The notes: generated from the letters alone by a model not told the origin. DNA of 62,000 bases from Zygnema cylindricum (GCA_037447655.1 JBBHKE010000409.1:1-62000), one strand, 5' to 3'; shown: positions 47,452 through 58,931, counted from the stretch's first letter. A program made the numbers and translations.

Positions 47452-47709
47452 TACACAATATAAAAGTATAAGGGTAACATTCATAGTTGTCCCGTGCGCA
47501 TAATACGCACGAAACGAACGCGCGAATACTACGCACGATACGCATTTAACGATGAAAAAAATGTTATTAAATGCGTACCTGACTATGTAACCGTACATTT
47601 TCGTACATTTTCGTACTATTTTTGTACATTTCATTACTTTTAGGGGGTTTGAGGAGTTTTAGGGTACAATCTCGTGCGTTCTCGAATATTTATGTTAAAC
47701 AACCAACTA

Positions 47710-48247
47710 CACCGCGCATCGTTATTAACGTCAACGACACTAATTTGGGTTCTTAAATTTTTTATTTTTTTCCTCAAATAGGATACATGATTTTAATTTT
47801 TCCTTGACGTTAATTAAGGTACCGTACAAAATAGCGTAAAGGACGAATTACAAAAATATCTAAATAGTGTGGTGTACGGTCGATGTCAGACCGTACATAA
47901 ATGTACCTTTTCATGTGAAAATTTTACAAGAAATGAGTTAAATCAGACGCGCACGCATAGGATCGTGCGCTAAAAAATCGGGATTGTTCTGACACGTAAA
48001 TTAGTCTTACATGTACGGATATTTAAATTTCACGACGGCGTACGATTTTTAATATTTTGTACGAATACATATATTAATGTATATAATTATACAACGAATA
48101 TTCCATTTTTGTTGTTCCCAAATTAGCATAAACGCCGAAATTAGAATACACCTTTTTTCTTCGTTTTTTTAAATCTTAATTGGCGTCAATGACGGTATAT
48201 TTACTTCCACACTATTTAAACTTTGACACTAATAACGATGCGCGGTG
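47710..48247. mobile_element. Longer family C element
   Basis: 538 bp with TA flanks; ends CACCGCGCATCGTTATTAACG and CTAATAACGATGCGCGGTG. Non-coding. Confidence 0.7.
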
Positions 48248-48719
48248 TATTATTCGTACATCTACGTTCAGTGTCCGGATTTTCTCGTACTTTTGACGGT
48301 TATTATTTTGAGATTTTTAGGGTACATTTTCGTACTTTTTCCGTATATTTCAGTTATACGGACTAACATTTTTCCTACATCTACGTACGGCGTCCGTAAT
48401 TTCATTGCTTTTAGGGTTAATGATGGGGGGATTTTAGGGTGTTTAGGGTACTTCCCGTGCATTTCGTACATTCCGGTAAATTACAGTACAACTGCCTTAC
48501 ATTATCTGTACTCTTAGGTTTTTTAGGGTACACATATCGTACACTAACGTACATTTCCGTATGTTTTTCGTACATTTTTAGGATTTTTTAGGGTTAATGG
48601 GACGGTTTTCGTACGTTTTCAAACATCGTACAGCGAAAACTAACGAACGGTATGAAAGTAACGAATACTACGAAGTTTTCGGAAAAAAAGTTGAAATCCG
48701 TACAAATAGGACAACTATG

Positions 48720-49534
48720 GTAACATTCCATTAGGCGGCCCCAGTAAATGTACGGACAAGTCTATTGACAACATTTACTGTAAGTCCGCTCCATTTTGTC
48801 GGGCCAGTAACGAAGCTTCCTCAATTATGATTGGCGCCATATAGGTTAGAGTCCAGATTCTAAAAAACTCAAAAAAATATACAAATGGAAAGTCAAAACG
48901 AAAAATTTGTACGACCGGAGGTAGTTAATGATTCGTACGTCAAGTTTGCGGCGAGATTTTGATTTTCAAAATCAAAATCAAAATTTCGAATCGGAATGGC
49001 AAAAGGACGCGACAAACTTTGAAGGTCGCGGCAAACCTTTAATGTCGGTGGATGTCGGATGGAGCGTGCGAGAATATTTTCGACTAACCTGCATCCGGCG
49101 TGGCAGGCGGCACATGCCCTGTACGACGTATACGCCTGTGATCGCTTCTTCAAAGTTGATATTTTTTTGCTTCTCACGTGTACCAATGGTAATCATCCAG
49201 TGGGCCCCAACTCTCCTAGCGAGGTGAGTTGGGGGCAATTGGATGATGTGCGCGATTGCTTCGCGGATCTCAAAAAGTGAAATATCCAACGGTCAGGAAT
49301 TACGCCTACATCATTGGAGCTTCCCGACAGCTTTCCAGTAACGGTGGATCTCAAAAAGTGAAACATCCAACGGTCAAGAATTACGCCTACATCATTGGAG
49401 CTTCCCGACAGCTTTCCAGTAACGATGTTTCGTCTGACAAAAACAAAATTATGGTACGTCTTTGTACGGCACTATACGAAAACGTACAGCGTCCAGTAAC
49501 GAACCCCACTTTTCGTCTTTATGGAATGTTACCC
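48720..49534. mobile_element. Family B-related element
   Basis: It starts GGTAACATTCCATTAGGCG and ends ATGGAATGTTACC after CCCCACTTTTCGTC, the family B terminal blocks. It contains a stem-loop with CCAACTCTCCT at 49207 and an 81-bp tandem duplication (49265-49423). Confidence 0.6.
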
Positions 49535-49540
49535 TAAGGG

Positions 49541-50270
49541 TGAAGTTCCATTATGATATTCTGTAATTGTACGAACAGCATTACAGAATGCGACAATTTG
49601 AACGAAGTTCCATTGCACTGTCTGTAGTGCACGTGTTTGCAAAAGAGTGGTGCCACGTAGCTATGGATTCGATATTGCAAATCGTCAATAATTTTCACAC
49701 AGACCAAATATCTACATTTGCGTACCATGCACGTGGGTACCATGTTATCGTGCAACACAACTTTTGCACTATTTGCAGACGCCTTGTAGATACTCAGATA
49801 CCACCTCATTTTTTTAGGGTTCTTGTTTTTACGCGTGACCAATGAGCGTTGCCATAAATAACGTGACGAATGGGCGCTTACAAAAATGGCGTGACAAAAG
49901 TGCGTTACAAGATTTCGTTTATATTTTTTGTTGTATTTTTTAATGTGTATATTGTGTGCGTTTTTTTTTTTTTTTCCGTTGGTTGACACCTTGACATGTA
50001 TGCTAATTATCCAACGTGTCGCGGCTCAAATTTTTATGTAGCTGGTGATGTACCTTGCGAGGTACATCAACGATTACAGAAACCTTGGAAGTGAATTCTT
50101 CGCAAAAAAACATCCAACGACCATTGTTAACTTCAAGACTATTAGATAATATTGGGAAGATTCTCTAAAATTTTGTTTTCGGATAAAAACAAAAATAAGA
50201 GGTATGTCGTAATTTGGAGAGGTCTGAATTTATGTAAACAACCTCACTTTTCGTCTAATAGAACTTCACC
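49541..50270. mobile_element. Family B-related element with GGGTGAAGTTCCAT ends
   Basis: The ends are GGGTGAAGTTCCATTATG and CTAATAGAACTTCACCC, with CCTCACTTTTCGTC just inside the right end. It includes a 10-bp perfect hairpin at 50047-50070. Non-coding. Confidence 0.6.
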
Positions 50271-50609
50271 CAAAATCACGGGTAGAGGGTGTGCCTGTGT
50301 GTGAAAGTATCGTAGTTTTTTAGTGTGTACTCTTTCACCTTGTGCCAAAACTTTCCCATTCATGTGGAAGTGCATGTTTATTTCTTTCATCCGTTGTTCG
50401 AGTGGTACACCGTGAAATCGTGAATCACTATTAGCGCTAAGAAATGATTAGTGTAAAAACAAAATTAGTGTTATTAACTTTATTTTGGATTCGGGGCCTT
50501 TCGCCAAGGAAAAATTAAGGGTATGTCTCCATGTACTTGTAACTTAGGGTGAAGTTCCATCATACGTTTCTGTAATTGTACGGCAAACTCTAAAGACCGG
50601 GTCGATTGA

Positions 50610-51170
50610 GGGCGTGTTCCCATGTGTTAAAGTAAGGGTTTTTCCCCGTCGTTTTCAAAGAAAATGGGAATTCCAACGAGAAAATATTACGCCGTACGAA
50701 AAATGGACAAAAACACAAGTATATTTTGTGTCATCTTAGAAATTGGAAGGTACGACAATTTGGCGTTATTATCATCCCGACCCACTTCCAGCTCATCTTC
50801 ACACTTGCACTGGAATCAAATCGCGATCTGATTTTAACAAAAATAACACCCTATCGACGAATAAAAAATAAGTATTACACGCGTGAAACATCTTCGATTT
50901 TTTTTGAACAAGGGAGAGTACACGCTATTGTTTTACATGCTCGTCACGCGCATGTACGTACAAAATGACAAGCATGTACAGAAAAAAAATCGTTGGGGTC
51001 TCGGACCTCCACTTCATTCATGGGTCCTTTGCAAAATTTTACAATGTCCTCGTCTCTCCCCATCTTTTTCATTCGACCGCTCCTCTTTCTCTCATCTCTA
51101 AGTACACCGTAAAATTTGCGCTAAAATCCAAAGTAACGTTTCAAAGTTTCGGTTACATGGGCACACGCCC
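50610..51170. mobile_element. PIF/Harbinger-like element, copy A4
   Basis: 561 bp with ends GGGCGTGTTCCCATGTG and ACATGGGCACACGCCC and exact TGA flanks (50607-50609, 51171-51173). It keeps the AATCA...TGATT hairpin of A1 and A3 at about 50813. Confidence 0.8.
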
Positions 51171-51256
51171 TGAGTCGATGTTCCATCACGTAGAGTCTCT
51201 AAGCCACGTGTTCTAAATTGACTGGCGCCACGCAAGCTACGATCCAATATTGAATA

Positions 51257-52229
51257 TGTAACAGTAACCGCGGATCGAACTTGTTCGTAAAGGGGTATTT
51301 ATTTGTAATGATTATAGAGTACTAAATTTGGTAGACGTCCGCGAAAGAATCACACGATTTGGAGTTATATATCAAAAGTTATAACGATGGGTGTATTTAG
51401 GCGACAGCGTGGGGTCTAAATAATTAGCGAGTATCATTGAAACGGGTTAAGGGTCAAATTAATACCGAAATTTCGCGTGCACGTTTCATAAAGTTCAAAT
51501 GAAACGTTTAGTATGCACGGTAGTTCGTTTCGTACAATTTTTAGTACGAAACATCATTTTCACTTAAGGGAATTTCGTAGGAAGTTTCGCGTGCGAAACT
51601 TGTGACGCACGATCCTGCGAAGTCGCGTTTCGTTTGGCGCACACAATTGCACGTAAATGTTACGGAGTGAAACGTAGCGTTTGATTGGTCAGAAATTCTA
51701 CGTAGTTAGAGAAAGATTTCGCACGTTTTTGCATTGGTCAGTTTGAGTCTTTGCTGATCAATGATTCGCCTAGGTAAAACCTGTTCAATGGACCGTTCAC
51801 TTTGGCCTGGCTAGTCCTAGGCGATGATGGATAAATAGTGAAGTCTAAGAGGAGAGTAAATATCTTTTCCTTTGGAAAAGTTTGTGGAAATTCTGACTGA
51901 TCTTGGTTTTGAGCGATTAAAACCAAATTGGAGCATTGGCATTTTGGCATTTTGGCATTGAAATCTCTTACAAACTAGGTGGTGTTTTAGTAGTCAAGAG
52001 ATAAAATTATTAAGAGTGGAGAGTAAAGGAAAACATTTTAATAAGAATGGTTGAGCCACGAGGGCAAGAGACCAAGCTAATGTTATGTGGACAGAAGCTT
52101 CTTCTAATTTAAAGTTTATCCTTATGTGAGTGCTTTCCAATGTGGATGTGTGTTTTCCAATGTGTGGAATGTGTGGTTCAAATTGATTGAAGTAATGGGA
52201 TTTTCTGAGAGGTTAGAAAACCTATTACA
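51257..52229 (+). repeat. Left LTR of the gypsy element
   Basis: 973 bp, starting TGTAACAGTAA and ending CCTATTACA. It holds an extra block of about 90 bp near 51346-51435 that the right LTR lacks. A short minus-strand open frame in it recurs in the right LTR and is not evidence of a gene. Confidence 0.88.
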
Positions 52230-52231
52230 TA

Positions 52232-52243
52232 TGGTATCAGAGC
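52232..52243 (+). promoter_or_regulatory. Primer-binding site, initiator tRNA-Met type
   Basis: TGGTATCAGAGC two bases after the LTR, the classical plant primer site complementary to the 3' end of initiator tRNA-Met. Confidence 0.92.
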
Positions 52244-52943
52244 TTTGTTTAAAAACCAAGGAGAAGTTTGCTCACTCGAATATCGACAGCAGTGACCGGT
52301 GAGGGTGCTCTAACCTGTGTCGGTAGAACCACAATGTGAAGTGGTAGGGGATAGGAGGGAAACTAAGTGATCACACTGCCAACGACCACTGGTTAGATGT
52401 GGGGCGTGCTCACTGGTTAGATGTGGGGCGTGCTCAGGTCCTAAGGACTAAGGCGGGGTGGGCAGTGTAGCCACCGCTGAAGCTCACTCTAATTACTTAG
52501 AGGTCAAACAAACTTGCCTTCTCCTAGCAATGATTAATGTGTAGAGGGAGGGCTTGAAGCCATGAAGGGTGAGGAAAAGAGGATTAGAGAACAAAAGATC
52601 CTGATGTAGTGGGAAATGGGAAATTGCTAATGGTGGAGAAGAAAAGTGGAGCACTTTACTTCTTCAAGAGCAAAAGAGTCCTGAAATGACTTAAATTTTT
52701 TGAAACCCTAAATTGTTACCTTTGAGAACTTTTCAATTTTGTTGTTGCAAAATTTATGGTTGAACCTTACCTTTAAGACCTTTCAATTTTGTTGTTGCAA
52801 AATTTGTGGGGAAATTCTTACCTTTTGCATCAATGTTTAGGAAATGGACGAATTCAATTTGCACTAATTTACTTTTAATGTCTTATTGATTTCTCATATT
52901 TTGATATTTTTCAAACGATTTGTTAAGGAGAAAAGTCTAGGAA

Positions 52944-53936
52944 TTGGAGCAATCAAAGGACTTCAAAGCTGTAGCAAATTTCTTTCGGAAATTATATTAT
53001 ATCTTTCTTTTACTCGATTTCATTTTTGTGATAATGGCAATTTCGGCATGGAAACGTGAAATGGAAAATGCCTTGAATGTTTTGAAGAAACGTAGTTTGA
53101 AATTGGTCAAAAGATTTAATAATCATGGTGCTGCTGTAGATGAAACAATTTATGAGTTGAAAAGTGAATTGAAGGATGTTAAGGAAAATGAAAATGTTTC
53201 AAATCAAAAATTGGATGAGCTAATAAATTTAATTCACACCAGAAATGATGTTAATGACCAAAAGGGTGAGAGTATTAAGAGAAATGCCAGTTTTAGGGAA
53301 AATAATCACTATAGACCTAATAAGATAAACGATTTGAAATTGTTTATCAGTGAAACACCCTCATTTGATGGTAAGAAGATTGATGAGTTAGATGCTTGGA
53401 TTTTTCATATGGAATATTATTTAGAATCTAGAAAATGTGATCGTGATGATTACACTTATTTTGATGTTAGCTGTATGAAAGGTGATGCTCAAATTTGGTA
53501 TTACACTCAGAGGAGGTCTAATTTGATTGCTGATAATACTGATTGGGAAACTTTTAAAACCGCGATTAAATCGCGTTCATTGTCTGTCACTTATAAATCC
53601 AGAATGGAAGAAAAGTGGTTGAACAGTAAGCAGACTATATTTGTGAAAGATTATATTGTGGAATTTGACTCATCTAGTATTCATCTCATTGGTTTGACTG
53701 ATGAAATGGCTAAGTTGCATTTTTTGAACTATCTGAATCCTATATTGAAATCAGAACTGAAACATCAAAAAATTATTTATTTGAACGAATCACAAGATAA
53801 GTCATTGGAATTAGAGAATAAGTTGGGGTATAATCGTGAAACTCGATCATTCAGGGGAAATTTCAATGAAGTATCGTATTGGGATAAAGAGGAATTTGAG
53901 GAAGAAGGTTTGAATGCAGGTCAAGTCAATAGGTAG
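52944..53936 (+). pseudogene. gypsy Gag, N-terminal part
   Basis: A 330-codon frame with the capsid-like (Retrotrans_gag) pattern: ETPSFDGKKIDELDAWIFHME at about residue 134, GDAQIWYY, DWETFKTAIKSR and KDYIVEFD. It ends in TAG before the zinc knuckles, which intact relatives carry in the same frame, so this stop looks like damage. The protein packages the element's RNA. Confidence 0.85.
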
Positions 53937-54330
53937 AATATCTTCAAGGGAAATCACAGGGGTGGACAGAGTGTTAATGTAGGAAATATATTTCAGAATA
54001 GAGAGGGCTACATTAAGAGTCCTAAACCGAGCATTAATGCTCAGAAATCCAATTTTACCATTCCCACATGCATTATTTGTCAGAAAAGAGGTCATAGGGC
54101 ATCTGAATGTGCACAACTGAAAAAAAATTAATTGTTATAACTGTGGAGGGGAGGGACATTTCAGCAGAGAATGCACAATACCGGAGAAGAAAGTCATTTG
54201 TTTTAAATGCGGAGGTCCACATCATTACGCGAAAAACTATACAGATAAAGGATCTCTTAAAACAATTGATGTCAATGAAGGTCTTCAGGAAGATATTGCA
54301 TTATACCTAGCTGAACAAGAAGCCCAAGAG
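53937..54330 (+). pseudogene. gypsy Gag zinc-knuckle region, broken
   Basis: Three CCHC-type knuckles are visible: CIICQKRGHRASEC (54069-54110), CYNCGGEGHFSREC (54133-54174) and a third at 54199-54240 whose last Cys is Tyr. A frameshift separates the first from the other two. Confidence 0.8.
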
Positions 54331-54566
54331 GTGGGAAACGGAAAAGACTAGCTGAAAGTCCTCAGTTGAGTCGACCAGATCTAGAGGTTAAAGAGTTAAC
54401 TCTGGAGGGCAAGTTAATGAATAGAAAGGCTAAAATAGCTAAATTTAGTATGATGCTAACTACACTCCATATTTTGAACAATCATTCTGATAAAACTCTT
54501 AACAACAGACCTATGTTAGGACAATTAAGTAACGATGACACCAGACACAGTTTGATCAGATTATAG

Positions 54567-55200
54567 TCTTTAGTGGAAGGAAAACCATTGAGAGTTATGG
54601 TAGATTGAAGTGCTACACATAATTTTATTTCACACAAGTTTGTTGATGAAAATAAAATTCCTTTAGTAATAAGAGAAATACCTTTACATGTTCAAGTGGC
54701 AAATGGTAATAAGTCCAAATTAGATTTAAAAACTGACACAATAGAAGTTGATATCCAAGATCATAAAATGGAAGTTGTCTGTGAGATAATAAATTTGGGT
54801 AGTGAGGAGCTAATACTGCGAAAGCCTTGGTTAACTAAACATAACCCTCAAATTAATTTGGAAACTAACACCTTGAAATTGAAGTCTGAAAACGGTTGGA
54901 AGGTTTTACAAGCATTACCTTCGAAGAAATTGCATAGGAATCATATAAATAACATAATCAAATTGGGAATGGAAGGTTTGATTTCTACTAAACAATTTAA
55001 AAAACATTTAAAAGATAAGACAAATCATGCTTTCGTGTTATTAGTAACTGAGGCAGTTACTAATGAAGGGGGGGGAGAAAACACTAACATTGATGTTATT
55101 CCTAAATCAGACACCACTAAAGCTCTTGAAAAACAAAAATCTGATTTTGTAACTGAGATTAATACATCTGATGCTGTTGTTAAATGTTGTATTTTGGAAA
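54567..55200 (+). pseudogene. gypsy aspartic protease, broken at the active site
   Basis: ATHNFISHKFVDE follows the position of the catalytic Asp-Ser/Thr-Gly triplet, which here reads Asp-stop-Ser. Downstream VCEIINLGSEELILRKPWL and KHNPQINLE match the C-terminal half of plant gypsy proteases. Confidence 0.8.
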
Positions 55201-55204
55201 GCTT

Positions 55205-55893
55205 TCAGAGCACCGCAGCAACTATACAGACAGAGCAGCGCAGCTGCTATACAACAGAGCAGCGTAGCAGCAGAGCAGCGCAGCAGCGAAGATGCAACAC
55301 AGACAGGACAACGCAACCACAATTATATTTGATATGGTCCGTACGGACAACGCAGCGTCTGATATTCTTAATGTGATTCTGTACAGATAGAGCAACTGCG
55401 ATAGATACGATTCTAGTAAACTTAGTGGGTAACTGAGTGGTAACTTAGTGGGTAACTCAGTGGTAGCTTAGTGATAGCTCATTGGTAGCTTAGTGATAGC
55501 TTAGTGGTAGCTTGACAGATTAATGGTAGCTTGGTGGTTTGACGTACCTCCCAAGTACACTAGCATTGCCAATTCAACACAAGTATAAGACTTAGGACTC
55601 AGAACATATTATGTATCCAGACTACCAAGTAGTAACACTGCAAACAGCTTTTGGGAAACTTATGAGTATTATATCTTGAGTGTTGTTGGGTCAATTGTGC
55701 TGAAACTCTGGGAGTTGTCAATGTTTATGCTACTCTATATTCTGATAGAGTTTTGTGAGGTTTGGATGCTTGTATAAGAATTGGTGAGCACTTAAGAACA
55801 GCTGTTTGGTTGGATTCTTGATAGCTTCTGAGAGTGTATCATGTCTACTCCTACTACTACTGCTGCTCCTCCACCTGCACCGGTGGTTGTAGA
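55205..55893 (+). other. Foreign insert between protease and reverse transcriptase
   Basis: This 690-bp stretch has no place in a gypsy element. It starts with GCAGC-rich repeats, then short GGTAACTTAGTGG and GTAGCTTAGTG repeats, and ends with an ATG frame MSTPTTTAAPPPAPVVVEQ resembling a copia Gag start. It may be a fragment of another retroelement's leader. Confidence 0.45.
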
Positions 55894-56700
55894 ACAACAT
55901 TAAAGATTTTATTTTTGAATTTAAAGATGTTTTCCTAAGTGACTTACCATCAGGGAGGCCACCTTCGCGAGATATGGAACATATTATTAACCTTCAACCA
56001 TGATGTAATCCTCATGTCACAAGAATTTATAAGCATATCTTCTTTGAGCAAGAAGAGTTAAAGAAACATATCAAGAAGCTTTTGGAGAAGGGACATATTC
56101 AGCCCAGCAAATCACCGTATGGAGCACCAATTTTCTTCGTAAAAAAGAAGGATGGAACGTTGAGAATGTGTGTCAACTATCGTAGTCTGAAAAAGATTAC
56201 GGTGAAGGAAAAGTATCAGTTACCTTTAATTTTTTGATTTGATAGATCGTTTGAAAGGTGCTAAATTATTTTCTTTGATTGACATGCGTAGTGGCTTTAG
56301 TTAGGTGCCAATTAGAACTGCAGATGTTGATAAAACTGCTTTTAGAACTACAGTTTGTCATTTTGAATGGATAGTGATGCCATATGGTTTGACGAATGCA
56401 CCACTTACTTATAAAATATTAATAAACCAAACATTTTATGATTATAAAGATGAGTTTGTTCAGGTGTTTATAGATGATATTTTAATTTACAGTGAATCTA
56501 AAGAACAACATGCAATTCATCTAAGGAAAGTGTTGGAAAGGTTAAGGGAAAGAAAGTTATATGGAAAATTGTCAAAATCCAGCTTTCTTAAAAGTGAACA
56601 ATTATTTTCAGGACATATAGTTAGTGGGGAAGGTGATAAAACAGATCCATCCAAAATTACTGCAATACAAAATTAGAAGCAACCCACTAATGTCACAAAA
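55894..56700 (+). pseudogene. gypsy reverse transcriptase, broken
   Basis: The palm and finger blocks are recognisable: [42 protein letters not shown], the catalytic VFIDDILIYS (56465-56494) and GHIVSGEG. Several in-frame stops and a frameshift near 56235 interrupt it. Confidence 0.9.
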
Positions 56701-57440
56701 ATTATATCATTTTTGGGATTAGCCACTTATTACCAGAAATTTATCAAGAACTTCAGTATGATCGCCGCACCATTGACTGATTTACTTCGGGAGAAGGAGA
56801 CGTTTGTGTGGGGAGCCAATAAAAAGAGAGCTTGTGAGGAACTAAAAGGGAAGTTGACCTCTGCCCCTACACTGGTCTATCATGATCTTGTTGGGGAATT
56901 TTAAATTCTGATAACTACTGGTCTATCCTGATCCTGCTGGGGAATTTTAAATTCTGATCACTACTGATGCATCTGATAAAGGTCTAAGTGCAGTCATAAG
57001 TGAAAAAGTCGGCAAACATTTTCTTCCTATTGCTTTTGAGTCCAGGAAATTTAATGATGTTGAAAAGAACTATCAAGCACAGGAAAAATAATTACTTGCA
57101 ATTGTTCATGCATTGGTGAAATGGCGTTGTTATTTGCATATTAAAGAATTTACAGTTCACTGTGATAATAAGGCACTCTCCTATCTCCAGAGATTAAGTA
57201 ATGCACAGATTATGACTGGCAGATAGGTTAGGTGGATGCAGAAATTAACATATTTCAAATTTAACGTCAAACATATTCGTGGAAAGGCAAATGTTGTCGC
57301 ACATCTTTTAAATAGATGTTTTGAAATAAGTGTGATGGTTCGAGATGAATTGTGTTTAGATGATGTTAAAAATGGTTATGATAAAGATCCTTATTTTGCT
57401 GTGATTTGTAACAATATATCAGGAGGGAATTATGACCCAT
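56701..57440 (+). pseudogene. gypsy RNase H, broken
   Basis: FLGLATYYQKFIKNFS and APLTDLLR lead into TTDASDKGLSAVISE, AFESRKFNDVEKNY and VHCDNKALSYL, ending KHIRGKANVVAHLL. Stops follow AQEK and MTGR. A segment with TGGTCTATC and GGGGAATTTTAAATTCTGAT is tandemly duplicated at 56874-56962 and breaks the frame. Confidence 0.88.
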
Positions 57441-57869
57441 TGAATGAGAGGTGACAGGGTTTGGCTTTCTACAACGCATTATAAGTATAAGATCGAGGGA
57501 CAATCGGATCCTACGGGGAAATTTGCTCCTAAGTACATTAGACCATTAACTGTAATCGAGATTATATCGTCAGTTGCTGCCAAATTGGACTTTGCGCCTT
57601 CAACAAAAAATTATCCAGTAATACATATCAACCAATTGAAACCAGCAAATCTTTGACCAACAGAAAGAGAATTGGAATTGGATCCCTCAATAATTATAGA
57701 ACCTGAAGATTACCACAAATGGGTAATAGATTGGGTTCGTCAACAGTTCAAAGTCAGCAATACTATGTTTTGGCAAGTACACTACCTAGGAAGGCCAAAA
57801 GATGAGTTGAATTTAGAAGATAAAAATTCCGAGTTTTTAGAAAGGTATTGGAGGGATAATAACTGTTAG
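57441..57869 (+). pseudogene. gypsy integrase C-terminus and chromodomain-like tail
   Basis: GDRVWLSTTHYK, KFAPKYIRPLTVIEII, KLDFAPS and VIHINQLKPA match the end of plant gypsy integrases. A chromodomain-like stretch follows (WVIDWVRQQF, FWQVHYLGRPKDELNLED). The H2C2 finger and the DDE core that should precede it are absent, so a deletion of roughly 800 bp occurred. Confidence 0.8.
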
Positions 57870-58931
57870 ATTTCCTAGAAATCCGGGATTCGGCATGTCC
57901 CACACTTGGGAAAATTGAGCCGGCTAGGGTTCGGACCTGATACCTTTCACTTCAGCTGCGAACACTCTACCACTGTGCCACCAGCTCGATGTTGAGACTG
58001 GCGGGTCCGTACCCATTTATTACGGGCGGCTCGAGTATGGATATTTCCATAATCTACCCCGTATTGGACGGGCTTCACGTGCCAATCCAGCATCCCCCCA
58101 CACGGGAAAGCCGGTCAAACCATCCGCAATCCCGTTGGCTCCGATACCATGTTGGATTTCCTAGAAATCCGAGATTCGGCATGTCCCACACTTGGGAAAA
58201 TTGAGCCGGCCAGGGTTCGAACCTGGGACCTTTCACTTCAGCTGCGAACGCACTACCTCTGTGTCACCAGCTCGATGTTGAGACTGGCGGGTCCGTACCC
58301 ATTTATTACGGGCGGCTCAAGTATGGATATTTCCATATTCTACCCCGTATTGGACGGGCTTCACGTGCCAATCCAGCACCCCCCCTTACGGGAAAGCCGG
58401 TCAAACCATCCGCAATCCCGCTGGCTCCGATACCATGTTAGATTTCCTAGAAATCTGGGATTCGGCATGTCCCACACTTGGGAAAATTGAGCCGGCCAGG
58501 GTTCGAACCTGGGACCTTTCACTTCAGCTGCGAACGCACTACCACTGTGCCACCAGCTCGATGTTGAGACTGGCGGGTCCGTACCCATTTATTACGGGCG
58601 GCTCGAGTATGGATATTTCCATATTCTACCCCGTATTGGACGGGCTTCACGTGCCAATCCAACACCCCCCCTCACGGGAAAGCCGGTCAAACCATCCACA
58701 ATCGCGCTGGCTCCGATACCATGTTAGATTTCCTAGAAATCCGGGATTCGGCATGTCCCACACTTGGGAAAATTGAGCCGGCCAGGGTTCGAACCTGGGA
58801 CCTTTCACTTCAGCTGCGAACGCTTCGATGTTGAGACTGGCGGGTCTGTACCCATTTATTACGGGCGGCTCGAGTATGGATATTTCCATATTCTACCCCG
58901 TATTGGACGGGCTTCACGTGCCAATCCAACA
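57864..58931 (-). mobile_element. TRIM-type miniature LTR element with four LTRs
   Basis: On the plus strand four copies start TGTTAGATTTCC or TGTTGGATTTCC at 57864, 58150, 58436 and 58722 and end CCAATCCARCA at 58092, 58378, 58664 and 58931. LTR lengths are 229, 229, 229 and 210. They are separated by three 57-bp segments. Read on the minus strand, each segment starts TGGTATCGGAGC (one change from the initiator-Met primer site) and ends in a GAGGGGGGTG-like purine tract. ATAAC duplicates flank the whole (57859-57863, 58932-58936). There is no coding capacity. Confidence 0.88.
58489..58559 (-). ncRNA. tRNA-like sequence inside the TRIM LTR
   Basis: The minus strand folds as a canonical cloverleaf of 71 nt: acceptor GAGCTGG/CCGGCTC, D stem GCAC/GTGC with loop AGTGGTA, anticodon stem TTCGC/GTGAA with loop AGCTGAA, five-base variable loop, T stem CCAGG/CCTGG with loop TTCGAAC. 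A box TGGCACAGTGG and B box GGTTCGAACCC fit pol III consensus, and TTTT follows two bases after the acceptor. The base before the anticodon is G instead of the invariant T, so it is unlikely to decode. Equivalent sequences occur in LTRs 1 and 2 with small changes; LTR 4 has lost 19 bp of the D-arm side. Confidence 0.8.

Noticed and set aside
51738-51950. 70-codon minus-strand frame repeated at 59416-59628
   Set aside because: Both lie in the two LTRs and are alike because the LTRs are alike, not through coding constraint.
58489-58559. A functional tRNA-Gln gene
   Set aside because: The fold is good, but the invariant T before the anticodon is G, and the sequence is repeated within LTRs of a mobile element.
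58149-58776. Repeated 113-codon frames with MLDFLEI and FITGGSSMDIS
   Set aside because: They are the tandem LTR units of the TRIM read through. The repeat and tRNA-like fold explain the sequence.
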